A DNA stretch of 64,000 nucleotides from Agrobacterium tumefaciens (GTDB taxonomy: Bacteria; Pseudomonadota; Alphaproteobacteria; Rhizobiales; Rhizobiaceae). Within the stretch, counting starts at the first letter, position 1, and each line of letters opens with the position of its first letter. Made by a program: the position numbers and the translations under genes. The stretch spans positions 124,001 through 188,000 of the forward strand of contig NZ_CP039890.1 in NCBI RefSeq assembly GCF_005221325.1, in the 5' to 3' direction. Shown piece by piece: positions 17,589 through 26,515 of the stretch. The notes beneath the pieces are model-generated. The model ran no database searches and was not told the DNA's origin. It worked only from the letters and a program-made list of their open reading frames with translations.

Positions 17589-18496
17589 AGTTCGAAGGCA
17601 TATATACTCCGGCGATCACGCCGCTTGGGTCCGATGGGCAGATCGACCGTGACGGTTTCGCAGCCGTTCTGGAGCAGCTGATCGAAGCCCGCGTCCACGG
17701 CATCATCGTCGGCGGTTCCACGGGTGAATATTACGCGCAGACGGCGCAGGAGCGCTTCGATCTCGCCGCTTACGCCAAGCAGGTCATCGGTACGCGGCTG
17801 CCGCTGATCGTCGGCACTGGCGCCACGCGCACCGAGGATTCCATTGACTATGCCAAGGCCGCGAAGGAAATCGGGGCGGACGCCATTCTCGTCTCCTCGC
17901 CGCCCTATGCGCTGCCGACGGAGCGTGAAAATGCGGTCCATGCGCTGGCCGTCGACCGCGCCGCCAATCTGCCGATCATGCTCTACAACTATCCCGCCCG
18001 CATGGGCGTGGTGATGGGGGAAGAGTATTTCTCCCGCGTCGGCAAATCGAAAAACGTCGTCGCCATCAAGGAAAGCTCCGGCGATATGGGCAACCTGCAT
18101 CTGCTCGCCCGCAAGTTCCCGCATATCGCGCTCTCCTGCGGCTGGGACGACCAGGCGCTCGAATTTTTCGCCTGGGGTGCGAGAAGCTGGGTCTGCGCGG
18201 GCTCGAATTTCCTGCCGCGCGAACATGTGGCGCTCTACGAAGCCTGCGTTCTCGAAAAGAATTTCAACAAGGGCCGCGCGATCATGACCGCGATGCTGCC
18301 GCTGATGGATTTCCTCGAATGCGGAAAATTCGTGCAGTCCATCAAGCACGGCTGCGAGATCATCGGCCTGAAGGCCGGTCCCGTCCGCGCGCCGCTCAGG
18401 CCGCTCAATTCCGAGGAAAAACGCACCCTCCAGACTGTCGTCGCCACCTTGAAGCGCACGGTCGCCCAGATTACGTCGGGAGCCAATCATGCATGA
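17585..18496 (+). CDS. DapA-like lyase (dihydrodipicolinate synthase / HypD-type deaminase family)
   Basis: 303 residues starting at TTG, overlapping the GntR stop codon by 4 bp. The class-I aldolase features are present: GGSTGEYYAQT near residue 43, Tyr134 in LYNYP and the Schiff-base Lys162 in VVAIKESSGD. The family includes 1-pyrroline-4-hydroxy-2-carboxylate deaminase, which makes alpha-ketoglutarate semialdehyde in hydroxyproline breakdown. The neighbouring FAD oxidase, aldehyde dehydrogenase and proline-racemase-family genes make that role the best guess; other keto-acid lyase activities remain possible. Confidence 0.88.
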   Translation: MKFEGIYTPAITPLGSDGQIDRDGFAAVLEQLIEARVHGIIVGGSTGEYYAQTAQERFDLAAYAKQVIGTRLPLIVGTGATRTEDSIDYAKAAKEIGADAILVSSPPYALPTERENAVHALAVDRAANLPIMLYNYPARMGVVMGEEYFSRVGKSKNVVAIKESSGDMGNLHLLARKFPHIALSCGWDDQALEFFAWGARSWVCAGSNFLPREHVALYEACVLEKNFNKGRAIMTAMLPLMDFLECGKFVQSIKHGCEIIGLKAGPVRAPLRPLNSEEKRTLQTVVATLKRTVAQITSGANHA

Positions 18497-20006
18497 ACCT
18501 TTGACCGCCGCCGAATACCGCGCGATCGCCGCCAAACTACAACTGCCCGCCAATGCCTTCATCGACGGCGCTTTCGTGCCGGCGAAATCGGGCAAGACAT
18601 TCACCTCGACCAACCCCGCCACCGGCGAAACGCTCGCCGAAATCGCCGCCTGTGACGCGAGCGATGTGGATTTCGCCGTCGCCAAGGCGCGGGAGGCCTT
18701 CGAGGACGGCCGCTGGCGCAATCTCGCGCCAGCCGACCGCAAGGCGATCCTGATCGACTTCGCAAAACTTCTGGAAACCAACCGGCACGAACTGGCCGTC
18801 ATGGAAAGCCTGGACAGCGGCAAACCGGTCCGCGAGTGCCAGACGGTCGATGTTCCCGATACGATCCATACCATTCGCTGGCATGCCGAACTGATTGACA
18901 AACTTTACGACAATACCGCCCCGGTCACCGGCAATGCGCTTGCCATGATCGTGCGCGAACCCGTCGGCGTCGTCGGCTGCGTCCTGCCGTGGAATTTCCC
19001 GCTTTTGATGCTCGCCTGGAAGATCGGCCCGGCGCTTGCCTCCGGTTGTTCGGTCATCGTCAAGCCGGCGGCGGAAACCACGCTGACGACGTTGCGCGTC
19101 GCCGAACTCGCCCATGAGGCCGGCATTCCGGCCGGCGTCTTCAACGTCGTCACCGGGGGCGGCAAGGAAGTCGGCGAGCCGATCGGCCTGCATATGGATG
19201 TCGACATGGTGGCCTTCACCGGCTCCACGCCGACCGGACGGCGGTTCCTGCGTTACGCCGCCGATTCCAACCTCAAGCGCGTCGTGCTCGAATGCGGCGG
19301 CAAGAACCCGGCGGTGGTGCTGGATGATGCCGAAGACCTCGATCTCGTCGCCGAACAGGTCGTCAACGGCGCGTTCTGGAACATGGGCGAGAATTGCTCG
19401 GCCTCCTCGCGGCTGATCGTCGACGCGAAGATCAAGGACGAACTGCTTCAGCGGATCGGCGCCTATATGCGCGAATGGAAGATGGGTGACCCGCTCGACC
19501 CGGAAAACCGCATCGGCGCGCTGGTCAGCAAGGCCCATTTCGACAAGGTCCACTCCTTCCTCGAGGATGTGAAGACCGAGAAGCTTGTCATCGTTCACGG
19601 AGGCAAGACCGAGAAAGGCATCTTCATCGAGCCCACGGTGGTCGACAAGGTGACGCCGACGAGCCGTCTCTTCAAGGAAGAAATCTTCGGGCCCATCCTG
19701 TCGGTGACGAGTTTCAACACGCTGGCCGAAGCGGTCAGTCTCGCGAATGACACGAATTACGGCCTTGCGGCGTCCGTCTATACCGCAAGCCTGCGTAAGG
19801 CGATCCGGCTGTCGCGCGAAATCCGCGCCGGCATCGTGACGGTCAACTGCTTCGGCGAGGGTGACGCCACCACGCCCTTCGGCGGTTACAAGGAATCCGG
19901 TTTCGGCGGGCGCGACAAGTCGATTTTCGCGCATGACAATTATTGCGAACTCAAGACGATCTGGTTCGACATATCGGATCGTTCGGTGGACGAGACGGTC
20001 AGATGA
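18489..20006 (+). CDS. Aldehyde dehydrogenase (NAD(P)-dependent)
   Basis: 505 residues of the ALDH superfamily. Motifs: PWNFPLLMLAWKIGPALASG (cofactor and catalytic Asn region), FTGSTPTGR, the general-base Glu in LECGGKNP, the nucleophile Cys in MGENCSASSR and EEIFGPI. It overlaps the DapA-like gene by 8 bp and the oxidase gene by 4 bp. In a hydroxyproline-type pathway it would oxidise alpha-ketoglutarate semialdehyde to alpha-ketoglutarate. By overall appearance it also resembles aldehyde dehydrogenases of polyamine breakdown, so the substrate is unproven. Confidence 0.92.
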   Translation: MHEPLTAAEYRAIAAKLQLPANAFIDGAFVPAKSGKTFTSTNPATGETLAEIAACDASDVDFAVAKAREAFEDGRWRNLAPADRKAILIDFAKLLETNRHELAVMESLDSGKPVRECQTVDVPDTIHTIRWHAELIDKLYDNTAPVTGNALAMIVREPVGVVGCVLPWNFPLLMLAWKIGPALASGCSVIVKPAAETTLTTLRVAELAHEAGIPAGVFNVVTGGGKEVGEPIGLHMDVDMVAFTGSTPTGRRFLRYAADSNLKRVVLECGGKNPAVVLDDAEDLDLVAEQVVNGAFWNMGENCSASSRLIVDAKIKDELLQRIGAYMREWKMGDPLDPENRIGALVSKAHFDKVHSFLEDVKTEKLVIVHGGKTEKGIFIEPTVVDKVTPTSRLFKEEIFGPILSVTSFNTLAEAVSLANDTNYGLAASVYTASLRKAIRLSREIRAGIVTVNCFGEGDATTPFGGYKESGFGGRDKSIFAHDNYCELKTIWFDISDRSVDETVR

Positions 20007-21349
20007 CGATCCTGAACGTCAGGCGTTTGCCGGTCGAAAACGGCATCTCGGGCTGGGAGGCGATCAGTGAACGTTCCTTCCCGGTCCGCAGTTTGGAAGG
20101 CAACGTAACGGCGGACTGGCTGGTCATCGGCGCGGGTTTTGCGGGTCTTTCCGCTGCGCGCCGCCTCACGCAGCTTCGTCCAGGCGACAGGATCGTCGTT
20201 CTCGATGCGAGCGAGGTGGGCAAGGGAACCTCGGGCCGCAATTCCGGCTTCATGATCGACGTTCCCCACAACCTCGCCTCCGGTGAATATTCGAGCGGCG
20301 CGGCCGACGCCACCAAACTCGAGATGGAGCAGAACCGGTCGGCGATAAAATTTTCCACCGAAGCAGCGGCGGAATACGGAATGTCGCGCCAGACATTCGA
20401 TCCGGCCGGAAAGATCAATGCCGCCGCCACCGCCCGGGGACTGAAACTCAACCAGAGTTTCGGCCTGTCGCTGAAAAACACCGGCGAAAAACACCGTTTC
20501 CTCGACGCCGCCGAAATGCGCGCGCTGACCGGATCGGACTACTATCTCGGCGGGCTTTATACACCGGGAGCCGTGCTGATCCAGCCGGCGGACTATATTC
20601 GCGAACTGGCCGCCGGCCTGTCGCCGAAGGTGGATCTGTTCGAAAATTCGCCTGTCACGGCGCTCAGACACGAAAATCACATCTGGACGGCGGTGACGCC
20701 GAAGGGCGGCGTTAGCGCCCCGAAGGTCATTCTGGGGGTCAACGGCCATATCGACGATTTTGGCCATTTTGACGGACGGCTGATGCATATCTTCGCCTAT
20801 GCGTCGATCACCGCGCCCTTTCCGGCGGACACTTTCGGCCGCAGCGTATCGGGCGAAGACAAGTGGGCGCTGCTGCCCGCCGATGCGATGGGCGCAACCG
20901 TGCGCAAGATCACCTCGGGCGGCCAGTCACGCATCGCGATCCGCACGAAATATACCTATGAGACGACGGTTGGCATCAGCGAGCGGCGGCTTGCGAAGAT
21001 GGCGCAGGCGCATCGGCGCTCGCTCGACGCCCGCTTTCCCGGCCTCGGCAATATCGGCTTCGAGCACAGCTGGGCCGGCAGGCTTTGTCTCAGCCGCAAT
21101 CATGTGCCCGCCTTCGGCGAGATCGAGGAGGGGCTTTATTCCGCCTGCTGCGAGAACGGGCTAGGCACCGTGAAAAGCACGCTTGCCGGCATGATGGCGG
21201 CGGAACTGGCGACCGGCAACGCTTCCAGACACCTTGAGGAATACATGGATCATCCCAAGCCCACCCGGCTGCCGCCGGAACCATTCGCGTGGCTCGGCAT
21301 CAATTCGGTGATCCGTTTGCAGGAATTGCGTGCAGGCCGCGAGGGATGA
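20003..21349 (+). CDS. FAD-dependent D-amino-acid/amine oxidase (DAO family)
   Basis: 448 residues starting at MTILNVRRLPVENG (ATGA overlap with the aldehyde dehydrogenase). The Rossmann motif VIGAGFAGLSAARRL at about 39-53 binds FAD, followed by GKGTSGRNSGFM and a C-terminal NGLGTVKSTLAG. The DAO superfamily oxidises secondary or primary amines. In this context it would convert a D-hydroxyproline-like substrate to the pyrroline that the DapA-like enzyme deaminates. It also resembles gamma-glutamylputrescine oxidases. Confidence 0.88.
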   Translation: MTILNVRRLPVENGISGWEAISERSFPVRSLEGNVTADWLVIGAGFAGLSAARRLTQLRPGDRIVVLDASEVGKGTSGRNSGFMIDVPHNLASGEYSSGAADATKLEMEQNRSAIKFSTEAAAEYGMSRQTFDPAGKINAAATARGLKLNQSFGLSLKNTGEKHRFLDAAEMRALTGSDYYLGGLYTPGAVLIQPADYIRELAAGLSPKVDLFENSPVTALRHENHIWTAVTPKGGVSAPKVILGVNGHIDDFGHFDGRLMHIFAYASITAPFPADTFGRSVSGEDKWALLPADAMGATVRKITSGGQSRIAIRTKYTYETTVGISERRLAKMAQAHRRSLDARFPGLGNIGFEHSWAGRLCLSRNHVPAFGEIEEGLYSACCENGLGTVKSTLAGMMAAELATGNASRHLEEYMDHPKPTRLPPEPFAWLGINSVIRLQELRAGREG

Positions 21350-21427
21350 ACCCTCCTACGCAATGTGAGGGCTGAGCCAAGCACGAAGCCTTCGAGAAGA
21401 ATGGGAACAAAAACTAGGAGAACTATT

Positions 21428-22279
21428 ATGAAGACTTTATGGAAAGCGCTCTGCGCGGCTGCGATGATCGGCATGACGGTATTCTCCGCCAAAGCGGCGG
21501 AAAAGACGATTACGGTGGGTACGATGTCCTGGGAGGATCTCACGCCCATCACCGGGATCACCAAGAAGGTACTTGAGGATTCCGGTTACGCCGTGAAAGT
21601 CGTGTCGTTCTCGGAATGGGGTATTGCCTATGCCGCCCTCTCCAAAGGAGACATCCAGCTTCTAGCCTCGCAGACCGACTACGTCGCTCAGGACTACTGG
21701 GACAAGAATAAGCGACGTCTGGAAAAGATTTCGCCGGTGTCGCATGGTCTCTACCAGGCGATCGCAGTTCCGAAATACGTGACGATCGACTCGATTGATC
21801 AGTTGAACGACAACGCCGACAAGTTCGGGGGCAAGATCATCGGGATCGAGCCGGGTTCAGGCCTGATGCGCGATGCCGGCAATGCCGTCAAGGATTACGG
21901 TCTGAAGCTCCAGCTCGTCGAAGGCAGCACGGCCGCGATGACCGCCGCTCTGAAATCGGCAATCGACCGCAAGGAATGGGTCGCCGTCACGATCTGGGAA
22001 CCTTCCTGGATGATGCAGCGATACGACGTCAAGTTCCTCAAGGATCCGAAGGCCGTATTCCCGCCGCCGCAGAGCTATTACTGGATCGGCCAGAAGGGTT
22101 TCTCCGAGAAATATCCGCATGCGCGTGAAGTGGTCGCCAGCATTTATGTGCCGCTTGCCGACATCACCACGATCAATGGTGCGGTCAATGACGGCAAGAC
22201 AATGGACCAGGCGGTCAAGGAATGGACCGACAGCCACGCCGATCTTCTGAAGCGCTGGGAAAATATCAAGGGCGAATGA
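21428..22279 (+). CDS. Glycine-betaine/proline-betaine-type ABC substrate-binding protein
   Basis: 283 residues with a Sec signal peptide (MKTLWKALCAAAMIG..., cleavage near AKAAE), then an OpuAC/ProX-type fold. Aromatic residues suited to binding a quaternary ammonium group are present (MSWEDLTP, FSEWGIAYAAL, IWEPSWMM). The ATG at 21428 follows AGGAG. It delivers substrate to the two permeases and ATPase encoded downstream. The binding specificity (betaine, proline betaine or hydroxyproline betaine) is the key clue to the operon's substrate. Confidence 0.9.
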   Translation: MKTLWKALCAAAMIGMTVFSAKAAEKTITVGTMSWEDLTPITGITKKVLEDSGYAVKVVSFSEWGIAYAALSKGDIQLLASQTDYVAQDYWDKNKRRLEKISPVSHGLYQAIAVPKYVTIDSIDQLNDNADKFGGKIIGIEPGSGLMRDAGNAVKDYGLKLQLVEGSTAAMTAALKSAIDRKEWVAVTIWEPSWMMQRYDVKFLKDPKAVFPPPQSYYWIGQKGFSEKYPHAREVVASIYVPLADITTINGAVNDGKTMDQAVKEWTDSHADLLKRWENIKGE

Positions 22280-22286
22280 CCCAGAA

Positions 22287-22314
22287 CGTGCGGGCCACAA
22301 AGGCGGCCCGCACG
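22287..22314 (+). terminator. Strong intercistronic hairpin after the binding-protein gene
   Basis: CGTGCGGGCC and GGCCCGCACG form a perfect 10 bp stem with an 8-base loop, 8 bases after the binding-protein stop codon. There is no U-run, so it probably stabilises the upstream message or attenuates the downstream genes, giving more binding protein than ATPase and permease. Confidence 0.65.
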
Positions 22315-22365
22315 CGGATTTCCAAAAGTTGAAGGCCGGCCCCGAGCAGGCCCGTGGGGAACGCG

Positions 22366-23457
22366 ATGAATTCTGTGATGAACGAACCCAACGAAGTGTT
22401 GGTTGATTGCCAAAACGTCTGGAAGATTTTTGGCGCGCGGGCGCAGGCCGCCGTGAAGGCCGTCTCCGAACGCGGATTGTCAAAGAAGCAGATACTAGAA
22501 GATTTCGACTGTGTCGTCGGCGTCTCCGACGCCAGCCTTCAGGTTCGCCGTGGCGAGATCTTCTGCATCATGGGGCTTTCCGGCAGCGGTAAATCCACCC
22601 TGATTCGGCTCCTCAACCGCCTCATAGAGCCAAGTGTCGGCAAAATCACGGTGAAGGGCAAGGATATCGCCAGACTGAACGCCGCCGAATTGCGCGAATT
22701 GCGCGCCCGCAACATCGCCATGGTGTTTCAGAGCGTAGCGCTGCTGCCTTATCGGACGGTGCTTGAAAACGCCGGTTTCAGTCTTGAGGTTCGAGGCGTA
22801 GCGAAAGACGAGCGCAACCGCATAGCCCGCGCGGCGCTTGAAAAGGTGGGCCTCGCCGACTGGACGTCGCGGTATCCCCACGAATTGTCAGGAGGCATGC
22901 AGCAGCGCGTCGGACTTGCCCGCGCCCTGACCGCCGACCCGGAAATCATTCTCATGGACGAGCCGTTCAGCGCGCTCGACCCTCTTATCCGTCGGCAGCT
23001 CCAGGACGAATTTCGGCAATTGACGAAATCGCTCGGCAAGTCCGCTGTCTTCATCACCCATGACCTCGAAGAGGCCATCCGCATCGGCGACCGCATCGCC
23101 ATCATGAAGGACGGCGTCATCGTGCAGGTGGGAACCGCCGAGGATATCGTCACCAAACCCGCTGACGACTATGTCGCCGATTTCGTGGCAGGCATCTCCA
23201 GAATCCATCTGGTGAAGGCCTATTCGGTTATGCAGCCGGTTGCGGAATTTGCGGCCTCGCAGCCCCAGTGCGATATCGGCACGCTGCTCAGGGCTTCGCC
23301 ACAGGACGATATCGGCGCGCTGATCGATCTGACGATGCAGTCTGACCACGATGCCGTCGCGGTGGTCGAAAAAGATACCGTCATCGGCATCGTCACCACC
23401 CGCGACCTTCTTCGCGGTGTGGCCGGAACAGCGCAAGAAGAATCCGTGGCGGCATAG
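22366..23457 (+). CDS. Quaternary-amine ABC transporter ATP-binding protein (ProV-like)
   Basis: About 363 residues. The Walker A GLSGSGKST, signature LSGGMQQRVGLARAL, Walker B IILMDEPFSALDP and switch His THD are intact. The C-terminal extension (about 290-355) resembles a CBS segment (VVEKDTVIGIVTTRDLL) as in ProV/OpuA ATPases, where it senses ionic strength. I use ATG 22366 (MNSVMNEPNEVL) because GGGGA precedes it; an in-frame GTG lies 12 bases upstream. It is followed by two permease genes. Confidence 0.92.
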   Translation: MNSVMNEPNEVLVDCQNVWKIFGARAQAAVKAVSERGLSKKQILEDFDCVVGVSDASLQVRRGEIFCIMGLSGSGKSTLIRLLNRLIEPSVGKITVKGKDIARLNAAELRELRARNIAMVFQSVALLPYRTVLENAGFSLEVRGVAKDERNRIARAALEKVGLADWTSRYPHELSGGMQQRVGLARALTADPEIILMDEPFSALDPLIRRQLQDEFRQLTKSLGKSAVFITHDLEEAIRIGDRIAIMKDGVIVQVGTAEDIVTKPADDYVADFVAGISRIHLVKAYSVMQPVAEFAASQPQCDIGTLLRASPQDDIGALIDLTMQSDHDAVAVVEKDTVIGIVTTRDLLRGVAGTAQEESVAA

Positions 23458-23470
23458 CTGGAGGCTCAAG

Positions 23471-24319
23471 ATGGATACCTCGATCATCACGGACCGTTTC
23501 GATATCTGGACGGAGGATGCGCTTGGCTGGATCGGCGATAATGGCGAGGGGCTGTTCGATTTCGTCAGCTGGCTGCTTGAGGGCAGCTACGACGGCATCC
23601 TGTGGCTGCTCCAGCTTGCCTCGCCCGTCGTCGTCGCACTCATCGCCGTCCTGCTCGGCTGGCGGTTGATCAACCTGGCAGCCGGCATTCTCGCCGGGGT
23701 CGCGCTGCTTTTCTGCGCGACCATTGGGCTGTGGGCCGAAACCATGAGCACCCTGGCGCTTGTCACGACCGCAACGATCCTCGCTCTGCTGGTCGGCATT
23801 CCGCTTGGCATCCTTGCGGGATTCGCCAAATCGCTCGACCGGGTGCTCGAACCCGTGCTCGATCTGATCCAGACCATGCCGCCTTACATCTATCTCCTGC
23901 CTGCGATCGCCCTCCTGGGCTACGGGCCGGCGACGGCGCTCATCGCCACCGTCATCGTCGCCATGCCGCCCGCCATCCGGTTGACCTCGCTCGGTATCCG
24001 CATGACGCCACGGGAATTCATCGAACTGGGTCACGCAAGCGGGCTGACACCCTGGCAGATGTTCACGAAGATCAGGCTGCCTTTCGCCATACCCAGCGTC
24101 ATGGCTGGCATCAACCAGAGCCTGATGATGGCTTTCGGGATGGTCGTCATCGCGGGTATCGTCGGTTCCGGCGGCCTCGGCGAAACGATCTACGGGGCAG
24201 TACGCACGCTGGATATCGCCACCTCCATCAACGCCGCGATCGCGATCGTCATTCTGACCATGGTGCTGGACAGGCTCACACAAAGCGCGGCAAGTCGCGC
24301 AAAGGCAGGTGCAAGATGA
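23471..24319 (+). CDS. ABC transporter permease (ProW-like), first copy
   Basis: 282 residues, with N-terminal hydrophobic helices and then the binding-protein-dependent transport domain. The EAA loop reads EFIELGHASGLTPWQMFTKIRLPFAIPSVM. The permease sequence TMPPYIYLLPAIALLGYG is typical of glycine-betaine systems. It starts 13 bases after the ATPase stop and ends by ATGA overlap with the second permease gene. Its EAA loop differs from the second permease, so the channel is probably a heterodimer. Confidence 0.9.
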   Translation: MDTSIITDRFDIWTEDALGWIGDNGEGLFDFVSWLLEGSYDGILWLLQLASPVVVALIAVLLGWRLINLAAGILAGVALLFCATIGLWAETMSTLALVTTATILALLVGIPLGILAGFAKSLDRVLEPVLDLIQTMPPYIYLLPAIALLGYGPATALIATVIVAMPPAIRLTSLGIRMTPREFIELGHASGLTPWQMFTKIRLPFAIPSVMAGINQSLMMAFGMVVIAGIVGSGGLGETIYGAVRTLDIATSINAAIAIVILTMVLDRLTQSAASRAKAGAR

Positions 24320-25179
24320 ACTTCGATTTCTTCCGATTTTCTCCGGGCACCTATCTCGCACCCGCCGTGGACTGGCTGAATACCAATTTCCACCCGTTTT
24401 TCGCCGCGGTAACCAACCTCATCGAGAGCGTTCTCGGTGCAATCGAAGCCGTGCTGCTCTATCCGCCCGCCTTTGCCCTGATTGCGGTCGCGACATTGCT
24501 CGCCTTTTTCGCCATCAATCTCAAGGCCGCAATCGTAACGGTGCTTGCGCTTGCCTTCTGCTTCTTCGCCGGCCTCTGGACACAATCCATGCAAACCCTG
24601 GCGCTGGTCACGGTGGCTGTCATCATTTCGGTGTCGATCGCCTTTCCGCTCGGCATCCTGGCGTCCCGCCATAAACGTTTCGAGACAGCCCTCCGCCCCG
24701 TGCTCGACATCATGCAGACCGTACCGCCATGGGTCTATCTCATCCCGGCGGTGATGATCTTCAGCCTGGGCCGCGTGCCCGCGATCATCGCCACGATCGT
24801 CTACGGCGTGCCACCCATGCTGCGCCTCACCACACTCGCCTTCAACCAGGTGCCGAAGGACTTGCTCGAACTTGGACAGGCGAGCGGCGCCTCGCCCCGT
24901 GCGATCCTCTTCAAGATCGAAATCCCGTCCGCCACGCCAACGCTTCTGGTCGGCCTCAACCAGTGCATCCTGCTGTCGCTGGCCATGGTCGTTCTTGCCG
25001 GGCTTGTCGGTGCGGGCGGACTTGGCGCTGAAGTCACGCGTGGATTGACGCGAATGGAAATGGGGCCAGGCCTAAGAGCCGGACTGGCCATCGTCGCTAT
25101 CGCCATTCTCCTCGACCGACTGTCCAGAGGCGCGCTACAGGGCCGCAGGGTATCGGCCGGAGGAAACGGCGCGCACTGA
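24316..25179 (+). CDS. ABC transporter permease (ProW-like), second copy
   Basis: 287 residues with the same architecture as the preceding permease: paired N-terminal helices, a transmembrane core (MQTVPPWVYLIPAVMIF) and an EAA loop (DLLELGQASGASPRAILFKI). The two are homologous but clearly diverged, which suggests a heterodimeric channel; E. coli ProW works as a homodimer. Overlap with the upstream gene indicates coupled translation. The proline-racemase-family gene follows 13 bases later. Confidence 0.9.
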   Translation: MNFDFFRFSPGTYLAPAVDWLNTNFHPFFAAVTNLIESVLGAIEAVLLYPPAFALIAVATLLAFFAINLKAAIVTVLALAFCFFAGLWTQSMQTLALVTVAVIISVSIAFPLGILASRHKRFETALRPVLDIMQTVPPWVYLIPAVMIFSLGRVPAIIATIVYGVPPMLRLTTLAFNQVPKDLLELGQASGASPRAILFKIEIPSATPTLLVGLNQCILLSLAMVVLAGLVGAGGLGAEVTRGLTRMEMGPGLRAGLAIVAIAILLDRLSRGALQGRRVSAGGNGAH

Positions 25180-25192
25180 GGAAAAGAGAGCC

Positions 25193-26191
25193 ATGCGCCA
25201 CAGCTTCTTCTGCATCGATTCCCACACCTGCGGAAACCCCGTTCGCCTCGTCGCGGGCGGCGGGCCGCTGTTGCCGCATCTTCCGATCGCTGAGCGCCGC
25301 GACATATTCGTTCGCGACCACGACTGGGTACGGCAGGCGTTGATGTTCGAGCCGCGCGGCCACGATGTGATGTCGGGCGCGATCATCTATCCGGCCTACC
25401 GACAGGACTGCGATTTCGCGGTGATCTTCATCGAGGTCAGCGGATGCCTGCCCATGTGCGGCGCCGGCACCATCGGGCTTGTGACGGCGGCTATCGAGGA
25501 GGGTCTAGTGATCCCTAAGGTGCCGGGAAGGCTGTCAATTGAGACGCCCGCCGGAAAGGTCGATATTCAATACGAGAAGCCCGCAGACTTCGTCGAATCC
25601 GTCCGCATGTTCAATGTCGCCAGCTATCTCCACGCTGCCGATGTGGATGTCGAGGTTCCGGGCCTCGGTCGGCTCGCCGTCGATGTCGCCTATGGCGGCA
25701 ACTATTATGCGGTGGTCGAGCCGCAAGCCGCCTGGCCCGGTCTCGACGGCATGTCGGCCAGCGATATCGTCGATCTCAGCCGCAAGCTGCGCGACGCGCT
25801 TTCCCAAATCTCCAATCCCGTGCATCCCGAAGACGAGAGAATAAGCGGCGTGCACCATGCCATCTGGTGCGACAAACCGGTTTCAGTCGATGCGGATGGG
25901 CGCGGCGCAGTGTTTTACGGCGACAAGGCCATCGACCGCTCCCCCGGCGGCACAGGCACCTCGGCCCGCATGGCGCAGCTCCACGGCAAGGGTCGTCTAA
26001 AGACCGGGGACACATTCCGTCAGGAAAGCCTGATCGGCACGATCTTCGAAGGCAGGATCGAGGAAGAGACGGCAGTCGGCAGCTTCAGCGGCATAATGCC
26101 GAGCGTCTCCGGCTGGGCGCGGATCATTGGGCACAACACCATATTCGTGGATGATCGCGATCCGCTTGCCCGCGGATTTCAGATCGGGTGA
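25193..26191 (+). CDS. Proline-racemase-family protein with altered second active-site position
   Basis: 332 residues of the proline racemase / 4-hydroxyproline epimerase / trans-3-hydroxyproline dehydratase family. The first active-site Cys89 is present but in the context LPMCGAG, where His after CG is usual. The second site reads DRSPGGTGTSA with Gly252, where epimerases have Cys and dehydratases have Thr. Two-base epimerisation therefore looks unlikely; a one-base dehydratase or a new activity is possible. It closes the GntR-controlled operon and has an AAAGAGAG upstream region. Length is normal. Confidence 0.88.
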   Translation: MRHSFFCIDSHTCGNPVRLVAGGGPLLPHLPIAERRDIFVRDHDWVRQALMFEPRGHDVMSGAIIYPAYRQDCDFAVIFIEVSGCLPMCGAGTIGLVTAAIEEGLVIPKVPGRLSIETPAGKVDIQYEKPADFVESVRMFNVASYLHAADVDVEVPGLGRLAVDVAYGGNYYAVVEPQAAWPGLDGMSASDIVDLSRKLRDALSQISNPVHPEDERISGVHHAIWCDKPVSVDADGRGAVFYGDKAIDRSPGGTGTSARMAQLHGKGRLKTGDTFRQESLIGTIFEGRIEEETAVGSFSGIMPSVSGWARIIGHNTIFVDDRDPLARGFQIG

Positions 26192-26254
26192 GGAGTGCTT
26201 TGATCATGGTGGGCATCGGTCGCATCGGCATCCTCGCCCGAAAACTCCGTGATC

Positions 26255-26398
26255 AACATCAAACCCATTTTCCAAAGCTTCATCCAAGAGTACAAATTCG
26301 GCCGTCGCCTCAAGACCCTTAACTGGCTCACGCCTTACGAATTTATCTGCAAACGCTGAACAACAGAGCCGGAAAGATTCATCATCGATCTGAACTGA
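26255..26398 (+). pseudogene. IS481-family transposase, C-terminal remnant
   Basis: The frame reads FQSFIQEYKFGRRLKTLNWL, TPYEFICKR, a TGA where Trp is expected, then TTEPERFIIDLN and a stop. This is the typical C-terminus of IS481-type DDE transposases (FARRLKTLxGLTPYEYICKxW...EPxRF). The rest of the element is gone. It marks the change from the catabolic operon to the Fic/recombinase region. Confidence 0.8.
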
Positions 26399-26515
26399 TG
26401 GAGTAGATGCCCCTTACAAAGGATGTATCGGGCGTGTCACTTCTAATGGCGCATAATTATCGTACTAGGCGCCTACGCCGCCTGGATCGAAGGTAAGGAG
26501 TTCAATGTCGGCGCG

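Noticed and set aside
17414..18901. Long minus-strand open frame (495 codons) opposite the DapA-like and aldehyde dehydrogenase genes
   Set aside because: It is the antisense shadow of high-GC genes with clear catalytic motifs; the translation is low-complexity, Arg/Ala/Asp-rich and lacks any domain.
18537..19934. Minus-strand open frame of 465 codons within the aldehyde dehydrogenase gene
   Set aside because: Antisense shadow; the plus strand carries all ALDH motifs.
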